From contig CABRLN010000028.1 in the NCBI GenBank assembly GCA_902471875.1, forward strand, positions 1 through 31,265: a stretch of 31,265 nucleotides of DNA, written 5' to 3'. Every line of letters starts with the position of its first letter. Position 1 is the first letter of the stretch. The DNA comes from an uncultured Clostridium sp. (GTDB lineage Bacteria > Bacillota > Clostridia > Oscillospirales > Acutalibacteraceae). Positions 1 through 6,518 of this stretch are shown here, piece by piece. Position numbers and translations under genes: made by a program. A model generated the notes under the pieces. That model had not been told where the DNA came from, did no database searches, and worked only from the letters and a program-made list of their open reading frames with translations.

Positions 1-731
1 GTTGTCTTGACAATAGGCTTTATTTTTGCAGCTGCTAACTGGGCTATATCCCTTCTGTCAAATGGTGTAATTATATAGCTGTCGCCTTTTTCACCTTTAT
101 CACCCCGTGGGCCTTGCAACCCTTGCTCGCCTGTATCACCCTTGTCACCCTTGTCACCTTTGTCACCTTTGTCACCCTTAGCACCATTTTGAATTAAAAA
201 CGTACTTTGCGTGCCATTGGTATATGTGACAGTGTACGTGTCGGTAAGCCCTGACGTTTCTGTTTTTTCAACAGAAATAACACCCTTAAGTTTTGACAAA
301 TCTTCTTCTCCAAGCTGAGTAAGTAGTTGTTGAAAATCCTGCAAGGTTTCTTCAAGCAAACCAATATACTTGTTTTGAGTTTCATTTGGGATAGAAATGC
401 CGCTGTGTATTTTAAAATTTATTACACTGCTATTAAAAATAACATTATTGTTGCACAAAACTAAAAGCTCTGCTTTTAACGTATTGGTGGCAGTTAATGC
501 ATTGGGAACGGCAAATGTAAAGTCCGAATTCATAATAGCACCAACTGTTACATTTCCATTTCCATCTTCAAGATTAATGGTATATATATAATTACTATCA
601 ATCAAATTTTCAGGCAATTTAAATACCAGTGTAGTTGCTAAATTGTCACCTGTGTAACCAATGGTATCGTCACTTGGAACCATTGTGCCGTCACCATAAA
701 CATTAATATAAATTCTCCTTAATTTTTCCAT
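1..731 (-). CDS. Collagen-like repeat protein, N-terminal part (runs off the left edge)
   Basis: This reading frame opens at ATG 729-731 behind a perfect AAGGAGG ribosome binding site and stays open to the window edge, giving about 243 residues without a stop. Residues 1 to about 180 form a mixed beta-rich region that starts MEKLRRIYINVYGDG and has no signal peptide. Residues 183-218 (bases 78-185) are twelve perfect Gly-X-Y triplets rich in GDK, a collagen-like triple-helix segment. The sequence then continues as a non-collagen domain (YIITPFDRRDIAQ). The N-terminal part resembles phage baseplate or tail-fibre proteins of the BppU type, in which a collagen stalk carries a receptor-binding tip, but this likeness is by eye. 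The lack of a secretion signal fits a phage-derived structural protein better than a cell-surface one. The C-terminus is outside the window. Confidence 0.8.
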   Translation of the reverse strand, partial: MEKLRRIYINVYGDGTMVPSDDTIGYTGDNLATTLVFKLPENLIDSNYIYTINLEDGNGNVTVGAIMNSDFTFAVPNALTATNTLKAELLVLCNNNVIFNSSVINFKIHSGISIPNETQNKYIGLLEETLQDFQQLLTQLGEEDLSKLKGVISVEKTETSGLTDTYTVTYTNGTQSTFLIQNGAKGDKGDKGDKGDKGDTGEQGLQGPRGDKGEKGDSYIITPFDRRDIAQLAAAKIKPIVKT

Positions 732-813
732 GACTTCCTCCTTAGATATACCGGAACATACATAAAAACTTACTATTTTTTACAGGGCAAAACATAAATT
801 AATATATCCCGAT

Positions 814-848
814 ATTATTTAATGCAGAGTATGTCTGCATTAAATAAT
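814..848. repeat. 15-bp perfect inverted repeat in the divergent intergenic region
   Basis: The arms at 814-828 and 834-848 are perfectly complementary around a 5-base loop (core TTTAATGCAGA / TCTGCATTAAA). No T-run follows on either strand, so it is a poor terminator. It lies between the divergent collagen-like gene and dinB, where it could be an operator or a cruciform. The remaining sequence from 732 to 951 shows nothing else I can assign beyond the ribosome binding site of the collagen-like gene. Confidence 0.6.
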
Positions 849-951
849 CAAAACTACCGATAATTTGTCATAAAATATACAAGTTTGTACACATTTATTA
901 AAAATTTTTTTATTTTATAATATGCAAAAGTATTTTTTACGCTACAAAAAT

Positions 952-1020
952 AAACAAAAGTTTGTTTTTGCTATTGTATTTTACAAACAAATGTTTTATA
1001 ATAACTTTAAACATTTGTTT
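952..1020 (+). promoter_or_regulatory. dinB promoter with three LexA-like (SOS) boxes
   Basis: A promoter TTGTAT (974-979), 17-bp spacer, TATAAT (997-1002) precedes dinB. Three copies of the pattern AAAC-N4-GTTT occur at 952-963, 985-996 and 1009-1020. The second fills the end of the spacer and abuts the -10 box, and the third covers the expected transcription start. This pattern matches the Firmicutes/clostridial LexA operator (GAAC-N4-GTTC and variants). The arrangement implies repression by LexA and induction by DNA damage. It also shows that translation cannot start at the in-frame ATG at 922, which lies upstream of the promoter. Confidence 0.75.
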
Positions 1021-1032
1021 GGAGCTGATTTT

Positions 1033-2274
1033 ATGAACAAAACTATTCTTCACAGCGACTGCAACTGCTTTTATGCTTCAGTTGAATGTGCCCTTAACCC
1101 TTCACTAAAAGGCAAACCTATTGCCGTCAGCGGAAATCCTGAAAAACGCCATGGAATTATACTGACAAAAAGTGAAGAAGCAAAAAAGTTTGGAATAAAA
1201 ACAGGCGAAGCTATATGGCAAGCTAAACAAAAATGTCCGCAGCTTATTTTACTACCACCAAACTTTAAAAAGTACATTGAGTTCTCACAAAAAATAAACG
1301 AAATTTACTATAGCTTTACAGATATGGTAGAACCGTTTGGATTGGACGAAGCTTGGCTTGACGTAACAGGAAGCAAAAATTTATTTGGAAACGGTACAGA
1401 AATTGCAAATAAAATAAGCAGCCGTATAAAAAAAGAACTTGATATAACCGTAAGTATTGGCGTAAGCTACAACAAAATTTTTGCTAAACTGGGCAGTGAC
1501 TATAAAAAACCCGACGCAATAACACATATAAGCAAAAATAATTTTAAAGATATAGTGTGGAGCTTACCCGCAGAAAACCTGCTGTATGTGGGGTATGCAA
1601 CCAAAAAAACTCTAAACAGGCTTGGCATTTTTACTATTGGTCAAATAGCAAATGCGCCATCAAATATTTTAAAAAGTCATTTGGGCAAGCGTGGTGAAAT
1701 ACTACATTCCTTTGCAAACGGCAATGACACATCAACAGTATCACTGTATAATGAAACATCGCCTGTTAAATCAATTGGTAACTCTACTACAGCAATAAGA
1801 GATTTAAAAAATCTAAACGATGTTAAAATAATTATGAGTGTACTTGCTGACAGTGTTGCAAGAAGGCTGCGTGAACAAGGTTTAACATGCAGTGTTATAA
1901 GCATTAGTATGCGTGACAGTAAGCTACATTCTTTTACAAGACAAAAAAAATTTCTAACCCCTACTGACATAACAGATGAAATTCTTAATACGGCTATAGA
2001 ACTATTTAAGTCGAATTACACATGGAATTCACCTATACGAAGTTTGGGATTAAATGTAAGTGAGTTAAGTATAAATACAAGCGGCATACAGCTTAGTTTT
2101 TTTGAGGACAACATAAAAAGACTGCGAAAAGAAAAGCTTGACAAAACTACAGACGCCTTGAAAAACAAATTTGGAGATAACATTATTAATCCTGCAATTT
2201 TTTTAAAAGACAAGGCTTTGTCCGGTTTTAACCCTAAATCTATCAACAATGTATGTCCTGTTAAAATTTTTTAA
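1033..2274 (+). CDS. dinB: DNA polymerase IV, Y-family translesion polymerase
   Basis: This 413-residue protein is an error-prone polymerase that copies past damaged bases. The N-terminal block HSDCNCFYASVE supplies the first metal-binding Asp (D9) and the aromatic steric-gate position (F13). GLDEAWLDVTG supplies the catalytic pair D105/E106. A helix-hairpin-helix-like segment (about residues 185-215) and a little-finger domain follow, so the protein is full length for the family. The start at 1033 is chosen because GGAG sits eight bases upstream and the SOS promoter lies between it and the earlier in-frame ATG at 922. The Trp in DEAW instead of the common Tyr is an ordinary variant among clostridial homologues. 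Regulation by LexA is expected from the three upstream boxes. No terminator was clear downstream. Confidence 0.93.
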   Translation: MNKTILHSDCNCFYASVECALNPSLKGKPIAVSGNPEKRHGIILTKSEEAKKFGIKTGEAIWQAKQKCPQLILLPPNFKKYIEFSQKINEIYYSFTDMVEPFGLDEAWLDVTGSKNLFGNGTEIANKISSRIKKELDITVSIGVSYNKIFAKLGSDYKKPDAITHISKNNFKDIVWSLPAENLLYVGYATKKTLNRLGIFTIGQIANAPSNILKSHLGKRGEILHSFANGNDTSTVSLYNETSPVKSIGNSTTAIRDLKNLNDVKIIMSVLADSVARRLREQGLTCSVISISMRDSKLHSFTRQKKFLTPTDITDEILNTAIELFKSNYTWNSPIRSLGLNVSELSINTSGIQLSFFEDNIKRLRKEKLDKTTDALKNKFGDNIINPAIFLKDKALSGFNPKSINNVCPVKIF

Positions 2275-2402
2275 GTTTTTTGTTACTAAACATATTCTTA
2301 CAAAATATGTAAAAATATACATTAACAGTTTATTAATTGACTTTTACAATATATTTATGTAAACTAATAACTATATTAAATAATTGCGAAGGAAGTCTTA
2401 TT

Positions 2403-3143
2403 ATGAAAAAGTTTTTAGCTGTTATTTTTTCTGCAATAATCATTTCTGTAAGTGCTGTTGTATTAAGCGGTTGCGGCTGCAGCAAAACAGAAGATAATAT
2501 ATCCGCCTCTCCTTCTACAGATGTTGTAGGAACTTGGGGTGAACGAAGTGACAATGTTGAGGTACAGTTTAACGATGACGGAACTTGCACTATTGGAGGA
2601 ATAGTCGGTACATATCAAATAGATAAGGATAACAAATTAACTGTTACACCAAACAGTGATAACAGCAGTTCAAGCAACAGTACGTTAGTTTTTGAATATT
2701 ACACGGGTGATGGTAACTCAAATAACAATATCACGTCTGTACCTGCAGACAAATGGGCAATATCAGACGGTAAACTGTATATAAATGGTTATCAGTACAC
2801 TAAAGAAAATAATAATAGCAGTGGCTCATCAGGAAGTTCTGACAACAACTCGTCACAAAATAACAGTTCTTCAAGCAATCAAAATGCTTCATCAAATAAT
2901 AACAACAGCTCATCCAATAAAAATCAAGCAGGAAATAATAACTCCTCCAGTAGCAACAGCTCATCAAACAGCTCCGGAAACAGTTCTTCTGGCAATAGCA
3001 GTTCTTCAAACAACAATTCATCAAGCAATTCAAACAGCAGTTCTTCAAGCACTCAGGGAGGATCATCTTCTCAATTGCAAGACGGTGAAGAAGACGATAT
3101 ATTAAACATTGTTGAAACTATAGACGATGATTATGATTGGTAA
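2403..3143 (+). CDS. Ser/Asn-rich lipoprotein of unknown function
   Basis: This 246-residue protein begins with a lipoprotein signal peptide: a charged MKKF, a hydrophobic stretch, then the lipobox LSGC with the lipidated Cys at position 24. Residues about 40-130 form a small beta-rich domain with the phrase GTWGE, the kind seen in clostridial lipocalin-like lipoproteins. Residues about 133-220 are almost only Ser and Asn with some Gly, a flexible spacer. The tail is strongly acidic (DGEEDD, then DDDYDW). An in-frame ATG at 2337 exists, but GGAAG at 2391-2395 fits the start at 2403 and gives a proper signal peptide. A TTGACT at 2337-2342 may be its -35 box. It is probably anchored to the outer face of the membrane. 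Specific function is not recognisable. Confidence 0.85.
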   Translation: MKKFLAVIFSAIIISVSAVVLSGCGCSKTEDNISASPSTDVVGTWGERSDNVEVQFNDDGTCTIGGIVGTYQIDKDNKLTVTPNSDNSSSSNSTLVFEYYTGDGNSNNNITSVPADKWAISDGKLYINGYQYTKENNNSSGSSGSSDNNSSQNNSSSSNQNASSNNNNSSSNKNQAGNNNSSSSNSSSNSSGNSSSGNSSSSNNNSSSNSNSSSSSTQGGSSSQLQDGEEDDILNIVETIDDDYDW

Positions 3144-3308
3144 ATATAAAACCAAAAATATTTAATGTAAATGTATGTTGAGTAGTAACAAACATTAAAA
3201 TATTCACCATATGCTATTACCAATATTATTAATGTAATCATTTTGGTAATATAGTCATTATCTGCAAATGCTTTGATATAACTCTGTTTACTCAATTTAA
3301 GACAAATA

Positions 3309-3345
3309 AAAGCCGATTTACTACGAATGGTAATAAATCGGCTTT
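3309..3345. terminator. Bidirectional terminator hairpin between the lipoprotein gene and folT
   Basis: A perfect 12-bp stem (AAAGCCGATTTA at 3309-3320 with TAAATCGGCTTT at 3334-3345) closes a 13-base loop. The A and T runs at its base let it work in both directions, which suits the two converging genes. Confidence 0.8.
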
Positions 3346-3362
3346 GTTTCAATTTAATTATT

Positions 3363-3929
3363 TTATGAACAAAATTTTGACTGTGTTTTATTATAAATGT
3401 TTACCAATAGTATTGCAAAGAAATAAGTAGCAACCGAGTAAACCACAAAATGAACAGAATTTGTGATTAATCTTACCGGTAAAATTGCCTCTACAGGGTA
3501 ACCGTACACTATACACAGGCTGGCCGTGGTAATGCATACATTACACACAATAATGGCTATAAAGTTGGCTGCTATAGCCCTTAACCAAGTAACCGACTTT
3601 TTGTGCAGCAGCAACCCCATAATAACACCCCAAAGTACCTTTGCAAGCAATATTCCGGGGTTTATTCCTCCACCGCCTGAAGGATGAATAAACAGTGTTA
3701 TAATATCACCGCAACCGCCAATAATTCCACCCCAAACAGGTCCCAACATATATGCAGCAAGGGTTACAGGAAGTGGTGAAAATGTAAATCTGTAAGAATC
3801 ACCAATATTAATTTCAAACATACCAAGTACAACACGCAGTGCCATAAAAATAGCACCAAAGGCTACTGTTTGTACAGGTTTAAACTTAAAAATGTTTGGG
3901 GCTTGGTCAGCTTTTAACATTTTGTTCAT
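3363..3929 (-). CDS. folT: Folate ECF transporter, substrate-binding S component
   Basis: FolT is the membrane subunit that binds folate and works with the shared energy-coupling module (EcfA, EcfA', EcfT), which is not in this window. The 188-residue protein is almost wholly hydrophobic, with about six membrane segments. It carries family features: ALRVVLGMFEINIGD in the first segment, the SPLPVTLAAYMLGPVWGG stretch, GDIITLFIHPSGG and GILLAKVLWGVIMGLLL. An AAGGAGGA site precedes the ATG. The decisive context is the THF riboswitch and terminator in its leader, since that riboswitch class controls folate transport and synthesis genes. It is thus probably shut off when reduced folate is plentiful. 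It is transcribed alone and ends at a bidirectional terminator. Confidence 0.9.
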   Translation of the reverse strand: MNKMLKADQAPNIFKFKPVQTVAFGAIFMALRVVLGMFEINIGDSYRFTFSPLPVTLAAYMLGPVWGGIIGGCGDIITLFIHPSGGGGINPGILLAKVLWGVIMGLLLHKKSVTWLRAIAANFIAIIVCNVCITTASLCIVYGYPVEAILPVRLITNSVHFVVYSVATYFFAILLVNIYNKTQSKFCS

Positions 3930-4030
3930 AAAAATGTCCTCCTTAAAAAATTAAAAATACAGCTCTTTTAAACGGCGTTATAAAATGATTGACGCACATA
4001 AAAAAGCAAATGTGTGTCGATAAGGAGAAC

Positions 4031-4062
4031 AAAAAAGGCGGAGATGCACACACATCTCCGCC
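4031..4062 (-). terminator. Riboswitch-controlled terminator upstream of folT
   Basis: On the minus strand a perfect 10-bp stem (GGCGGAGATG with CATCTCCGCC) closes a 6-base loop and is followed by six U residues (4031-4036). It lies between the THF aptamer and folT. Part of its 5' arm (GCGG-A-GAU) can pair instead with AUCCCGC at the 3' end of the aptamer, leaving one bulged A, which gives a simple terminator/antiterminator switch. Confidence 0.88.
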
Positions 4063-4086
4063 GGGAATTCATTGTTGTACCTTATT

Positions 4087-4200
4087 CAACAGCGGGATGC
4101 AAAACCTGAACCGTAGGAGCAAACTCCATTCGTCCTGCCAACAACTCCCCGTTTGGCAAGCACTAAGCATTAAAGCAACGCTCAAGTTTCTACTCTGTAT
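4087..4200 (-). ncRNA. THF riboswitch aptamer in the folT leader
   Basis: The minus strand carries the conserved THF aptamer parts: AGAGUAGAAAC at the 5' side, an internal block containing CAAACGGGGAGUUGUUGG, and the 3' block GGUUUUGCAUCCCGCUGUU. The ends pair through ACAG (4195-4198) and CUGU (4089-4092), forming P1. The same blocks recur in the folE leader at 6519-6669. THF riboswitches bind tetrahydrofolate and normally reduce expression. Here the aptamer is followed by an intrinsic terminator. Confidence 0.88.
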
Positions 4201-4216
4201 ATCTAATACAATGGCG

Positions 4217-4245
4217 ATTATAGCACAACACATAATTGTTGTCAA
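4217..4245 (-). promoter_or_regulatory. folT promoter
   Basis: Consensus promoter on the minus strand: TTGACA (4240-4245), 17-bp spacer, TATAAT (4217-4222), with TGC just before the -10 box (extended -10). Transcription would start near 4210, just ahead of the riboswitch. Confidence 0.88.
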
Positions 4246-4587
4246 TAAAAAGCTGTTTCAAAATACAGCATAATTTGACAATTTCGCACGCAGTTTATAT
4301 TTTCCTAATATAAACCATTACCTCTTTTTCTTTAGACATTTCTAAAAGAATGTCTTTATATACCTCTTCCAAAACACAAAAAACAAAACAAAAACACCAA
4401 TATTTTTAAGATTCTATAATGGTATTTTTAAAAAAATTTCACTAAACACCTCCTATAATATTTTATTGATTTAATATTACCACTAATTCAAGTAAAAAAC
4501 AACATTATTTTTGATGATTTATCAAAAAAGTTTTATGCATTATATACAAACAGTAATTATTTTATATTTAGTACAAGGAGTAATATT
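4246..4587. other. AT-rich intergenic region without an assignable gene
   Basis: This stretch separates the folT promoter from the small membrane protein gene. It contains short hairpins (for example TTTATATT/AATATAAA near 4294-4315 and AGACATT/AATGTCT at 4334-4355) and an inverted repeat TTTTTGAT/ATCAAAAA at 4508-4528, none followed by a T-run. An AAGGAG site at its right end belongs to the gene at 4588. No coding sequence or RNA is recognisable. Confidence 0.5.
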
Positions 4588-4956
4588 ATGATACTGCATA
4601 TTAAACAAAAACTATTAAGTATTTTTTCAATCCTAATGTTTATAAGCACACTAAACTCCATTACAGCATCTGCTACAGAAAATACTACTCAGTCATCTGC
4701 TCAACCACATACAGGTGATCTTGAAGGAATTTTGGAAAATATAAACATTCCAATATTATGTGTTATAATTGGTTTTGCCTTAATAATATACGCATTTTTC
4801 TCACGAAAGTATTCAAACAAAATAAATGACACAGAAGAATATAATGAAAAATCTTACTTGCAATTTCATAAAGAAAATAAAGAAATTTCTAAAAATAGTA
4901 TCAATTTGAATTATAATAAAAAACACATTAAAGATGATGATATTTTTTTTAATTAA
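4588..4956 (+). CDS. Small membrane protein with signal peptide and PHTGD motif, unknown function
   Basis: This 122-residue protein is not recognised. Residues 1-29 look like a signal peptide with a likely cleavage site after Ala-Ser-Ala. A short Ser/Thr/Gln-rich linker follows, then PHTGD (40-44), a hydrophobic membrane span (about 54-71) and Arg-Lys. The order PxTGD, membrane span, basic residues resembles a sortase sorting signal. A real substrate would end soon after the basic residues, however, whereas this protein has about 50 more hydrophilic residues rich in Lys, Asn and Glu. It is therefore more likely a single-span membrane protein with a cytoplasmic tail, or a decayed or repurposed sorting signal. 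AAGGAG lies seven bases before the ATG, so it is probably translated. The acetyltransferase gene follows 48 bp downstream. Confidence 0.65.
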   Translation: MILHIKQKLLSIFSILMFISTLNSITASATENTTQSSAQPHTGDLEGILENINIPILCVIIGFALIIYAFFSRKYSNKINDTEEYNEKSYLQFHKENKEISKNSINLNYNKKHIKDDDIFFN

Positions 4957-5004
4957 CTATATCAAAATAAACAACTATTTTTTACACGAAAGGATGTTAC
5001 AACT

Positions 5005-5634
5005 ATGGACAACATAACACGCAGAGATGCCGGAATGGCCTACATTACTGACGACTCGGTATTTAACGAAATGAAAAACACACGCAAATTAATACAGCAA
5101 TTTAACAGTGCCGACTCATGTGACATTGAACAACAGAAAGCCATAATGAAAAAAATTTTAGGCAAAAGCGGCAAAAACTGCTTTATTAATCAACCTTTTC
5201 ACTGCGATTACGGAAGCCATATTTCTGTTGGTGATAACTTTTATGCTAACTATAACTGTGTTATATTAGATGTTGCCAAAGTAGAAATTGGTGATAATGT
5301 ATTTTTTGCACCAAACGTTGCAGTATATGCAGCAGGACATCCTGTACATCCTATTGCAAGAAATTCGCTTTACGAATACGGAATGCCCGTAAAAATAGGA
5401 AACAATGTCTGGATAGGCGGAAATACCGTAATTCTACCCGGTGTGACCATAGGAGATAATACAGTTATAGGCGCCGGAAGTGTTGTTACGAAAAATATTC
5501 CCTCTAATGTAATTGCTGCCGGAAATCCCTGTAAAATTATACGAAAAATAACCGACGATGACAAATACTATTATTTCAAAAAACAACGCTTTGATGATGA
5601 AGCTATGAAAAAAATATATGGTTGCGAAAAATAA
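5005..5634 (+). CDS. Maltose/galactoside O-acetyltransferase family protein (left-handed beta helix)
   Basis: This 209-residue protein belongs to the LacA/Maa/NodL group, which move acetyl from acetyl-CoA to a sugar hydroxyl in the cytoplasm. An N-terminal helical cap (about 1-60; the usual family opening with an M-x-x-G-x-x-Y element is present as AGMAYITDD) precedes hexapeptide repeats such as ISVGDNFYANYN, VEIGDNVFFAPN, VKIGNNVWIGGN and VTIGDNTVIGAGS. The catalytic His lies in AAGHPVHP. The end is slightly longer than in typical Maa. An AAAGGA site precedes the ATG. It may share a transcript with the small membrane protein upstream. The real acceptor sugar cannot be told from sequence, and many such proteins annotated as maltose acetyltransferases act on other sugars. 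Confidence 0.9.
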   Translation: MDNITRRDAGMAYITDDSVFNEMKNTRKLIQQFNSADSCDIEQQKAIMKKILGKSGKNCFINQPFHCDYGSHISVGDNFYANYNCVILDVAKVEIGDNVFFAPNVAVYAAGHPVHPIARNSLYEYGMPVKIGNNVWIGGNTVILPGVTIGDNTVIGAGSVVTKNIPSNVIAAGNPCKIIRKITDDDKYYYFKKQRFDDEAMKKIYGCEK

Positions 5635-5678
5635 TACAAAACAGACCTATTATATTTTATTATAATCGCATAATATTA

Positions 5679-5791
5679 AGGCATATCTAAACAAAACTAA
5701 ATAACTTATCATTTACACAAACATTATTTATTTTTTGGGTTTATTCCTCTCCGCTACAGTGAAATGTAAGGGTTATTTTTTAGATATGCCT
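5679..5791. repeat. 113-bp segment bounded by perfect 13-bp inverted repeats
   Basis: AGGCATATCTAAA at 5679-5691 is repeated in inverted orientation as TTTAGATATGCCT at 5779-5791. The inside has no coding potential. The size and the terminal repeats recall a small non-autonomous insertion element (MITE), but I see no convincing target-site duplication. It could instead be a long-range RNA stem after the acetyltransferase gene. Confidence 0.5.
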
Positions 5792-5829
5792 AATTTTTAG
5801 ATACAACTGAAATGATATATTTATCCTCT

Positions 5830-5877
5830 CAACACCTTTTCATTTTATTAATTAAAATAAAATGAAAAAAAGTGTTG
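5830..5877. repeat. Long interrupted inverted repeat overlapping a -35 box
   Basis: CAACAC (5830-5835) pairs with GTGTTG (5872-5877), and inside it TTTTCATTTTAT (5837-5848) pairs with ATAAAATGAAAA (5857-5868), around an 8-base loop. The right arm ends inside the TTGACA of the next promoter, so a protein binding here could govern that promoter. As RNA it would be a hairpin without a U-run. Confidence 0.55.
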
Positions 5878-5903
5878 ACATCCATCGCAAAATATTATAT
5901 AAT
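5875..5903 (+). promoter_or_regulatory. Strong promoter upstream of tRNA-Leu
   Basis: Perfect consensus: TTGACA (5875-5880), 17-bp spacer, TATAAT (5898-5903). Transcription would start near 5910, about 150 bases before the tRNA. Confidence 0.85.
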
Positions 5904-5910
5904 ATCAAAT

Positions 5911-5990
5911 GTTCGGTAACAGTTGGTCAAGCGTATTGACTATGTGACTGTTTAATTTTGTTAAAAACAAGTTTTTCTTGTTTTTATATA
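5911..5990 (+). ncRNA. Candidate structured leader or small RNA before tRNA-Leu
   Basis: Directly after the expected start site is a two-part stem (AACAGT 5918-5923 with ACTGTT 5947-5952; inside it GTCAA 5926-5930 with TTGAC 5936-5940). It is followed by a hairpin AAAAACAAG/CTTGTTTTT (5963-5971 with 5977-5985) whose end is a U-run, like a weak terminator. Two more stems (GTGGG/CCCAC at 5994-6017 and CTCTC/GAGAG at 6026-6049) lie between it and the tRNA. I do not recognise a known RNA family. It may be only the processed leader of the tRNA transcript. Confidence 0.35.
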
Positions 5991-6062
5991 TTAGTGGGTT
6001 AAGCTATGTGCCCCCACCACGGTATCTCTCACCTTGTAAAAATAGAGAGTAAAATTAAATAT

Positions 6063-6147
6063 GCGGGTGTGGCGGAATTGGCAGACGCGCTAGATTTAGG
6101 TTCTAGTGTCAGCAGACGTGGGGGTTCAAGTCCCTTCACCCGCACCA
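6063..6147 (+). tRNA. tRNA-Leu (anticodon UAG)
   Basis: An 85-base type II tRNA. The acceptor stem GCGGGTG pairs with CACCCGC, followed by discriminator A and an encoded CCA. The anticodon stem CTAGA/TCTAG closes the loop TTTAGGT, giving anticodon UAG (codon CUA). A long variable arm and the T-arm GGTTCAAGTCC are present. The 3' half is duplicated in decayed form at 9957-10006. Confidence 0.95.
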
Positions 6148-6151
6148 CTTC

Positions 6152-6180
6152 AAAAAGCTCGATAAAATCGGGCTTTTTTT
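6152..6180 (+). terminator. Terminator of the tRNA-Leu transcript
   Basis: AAAAAGCTCGAT pairs with ATCGGGC and the following T-run (one G-T pair) around a 3-base loop, ending in seven Ts. A near copy lies at 10009-10035. Confidence 0.88.
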
Positions 6181-6195
6181 GTTAATCCAAAAACA

Positions 6196-6252
6196 AATTG
6201 GCAAACACATTGTCTTCTTGTAGCATTACATAAGCTTATGTGTCTGCCAATT
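6196..6252. repeat. 15-bp inverted repeat with a central palindrome
   Basis: AATTGGCAAACACAT (6196-6210) is matched in inverted orientation by 6238-6252 with one mismatch. Overlapping the right arm is a perfect 14-bp palindrome ACATAAGCTTATGT (6228-6241). A further inverted pair GATTGCT/AGCAATC (6283-6289 with 6301-6307) follows. The stretch 6181-6480 has no confident gene. Confidence 0.5.
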
Positions 6253-6306
6253 ATCATTATGTTATAAACGCTTTTTCAGTCAGATTGCTTTCCTTATCAT
6301 AGCAAT

Positions 6307-6426
6307 CTATGTGCTTTTGGATTTTTGCGTTGAATTTATTTTTGTATTCAGCTTTTTGTTTTTCTCTGTAATTCTAATTTCGTCTACAAGTACCTTTAGT
6401 TTGCGCACCAATTGTTCCGTCTTTGA
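6307..6426 (-). pseudogene. Possible short remnant of a coding sequence, unidentified
   Basis: An open stretch of 39 codons on the minus strand, between stop codons, reads like real protein at its start (EQLVRKLKVLVDEIRITEK), then turns low-complexity and stops. It has no ribosome binding site and no complete gene around it. It could be a fragment of a gene from a former mobile element between the two tRNA-Leu copies, but I cannot name a family and it may be chance. Confidence 0.2.
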
Positions 6427-6481
6427 TTATCTGCTAAATAATATTTACACTTGATTTTAGCTTAGCGTTTATTTATTAGAG

Positions 6482-6509
6482 TTGACAAATAAAGTCATAG
6501 TGATATAAT
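6482..6509 (+). promoter_or_regulatory. Promoter of the folate synthesis operon
   Basis: TTGACA (6482-6487), 16-bp spacer, TATAAT (6504-6509), with TGA directly before the -10 box (extended -10). Transcription would begin near 6516, immediately before the THF riboswitch, as in folT. Confidence 0.88.
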
Positions 6510-6518
6510 AAAAATACT

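Noticed and set aside
78..185. Short tandem repeats that might be a CRISPR array or a minisatellite
   Set aside because: They translate on the minus strand as twelve unbroken Gly-X-Y triplets in an open frame; there are no spacers.
922..1032. Upstream in-frame ATG extending dinB by 37 residues
   Set aside because: The region contains the promoter and LexA boxes, and the true start at 1033 has its own GGAG site.
2790..3060. Low-complexity repeats with open frames on both strands
   Set aside because: They are the Ser/Asn codons of the lipoprotein; the Cys-rich and other frames are products of the same repeats and have no ribosome binding sites.
3989..4273. A 94-codon open frame on the plus strand
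   Set aside because: It runs antisense through the folT riboswitch and terminator and has no protein-like features.
4588..4956. Calling the small membrane protein a sortase substrate
   Set aside because: Fifty hydrophilic residues follow the membrane span, which a sorting signal does not have.
6181..6480. An integrase gene that would complete the tRNA-bracketed element
   Set aside because: No frame in this stretch carries integrase or recombinase motifs; only a 39-codon unidentified fragment is present.
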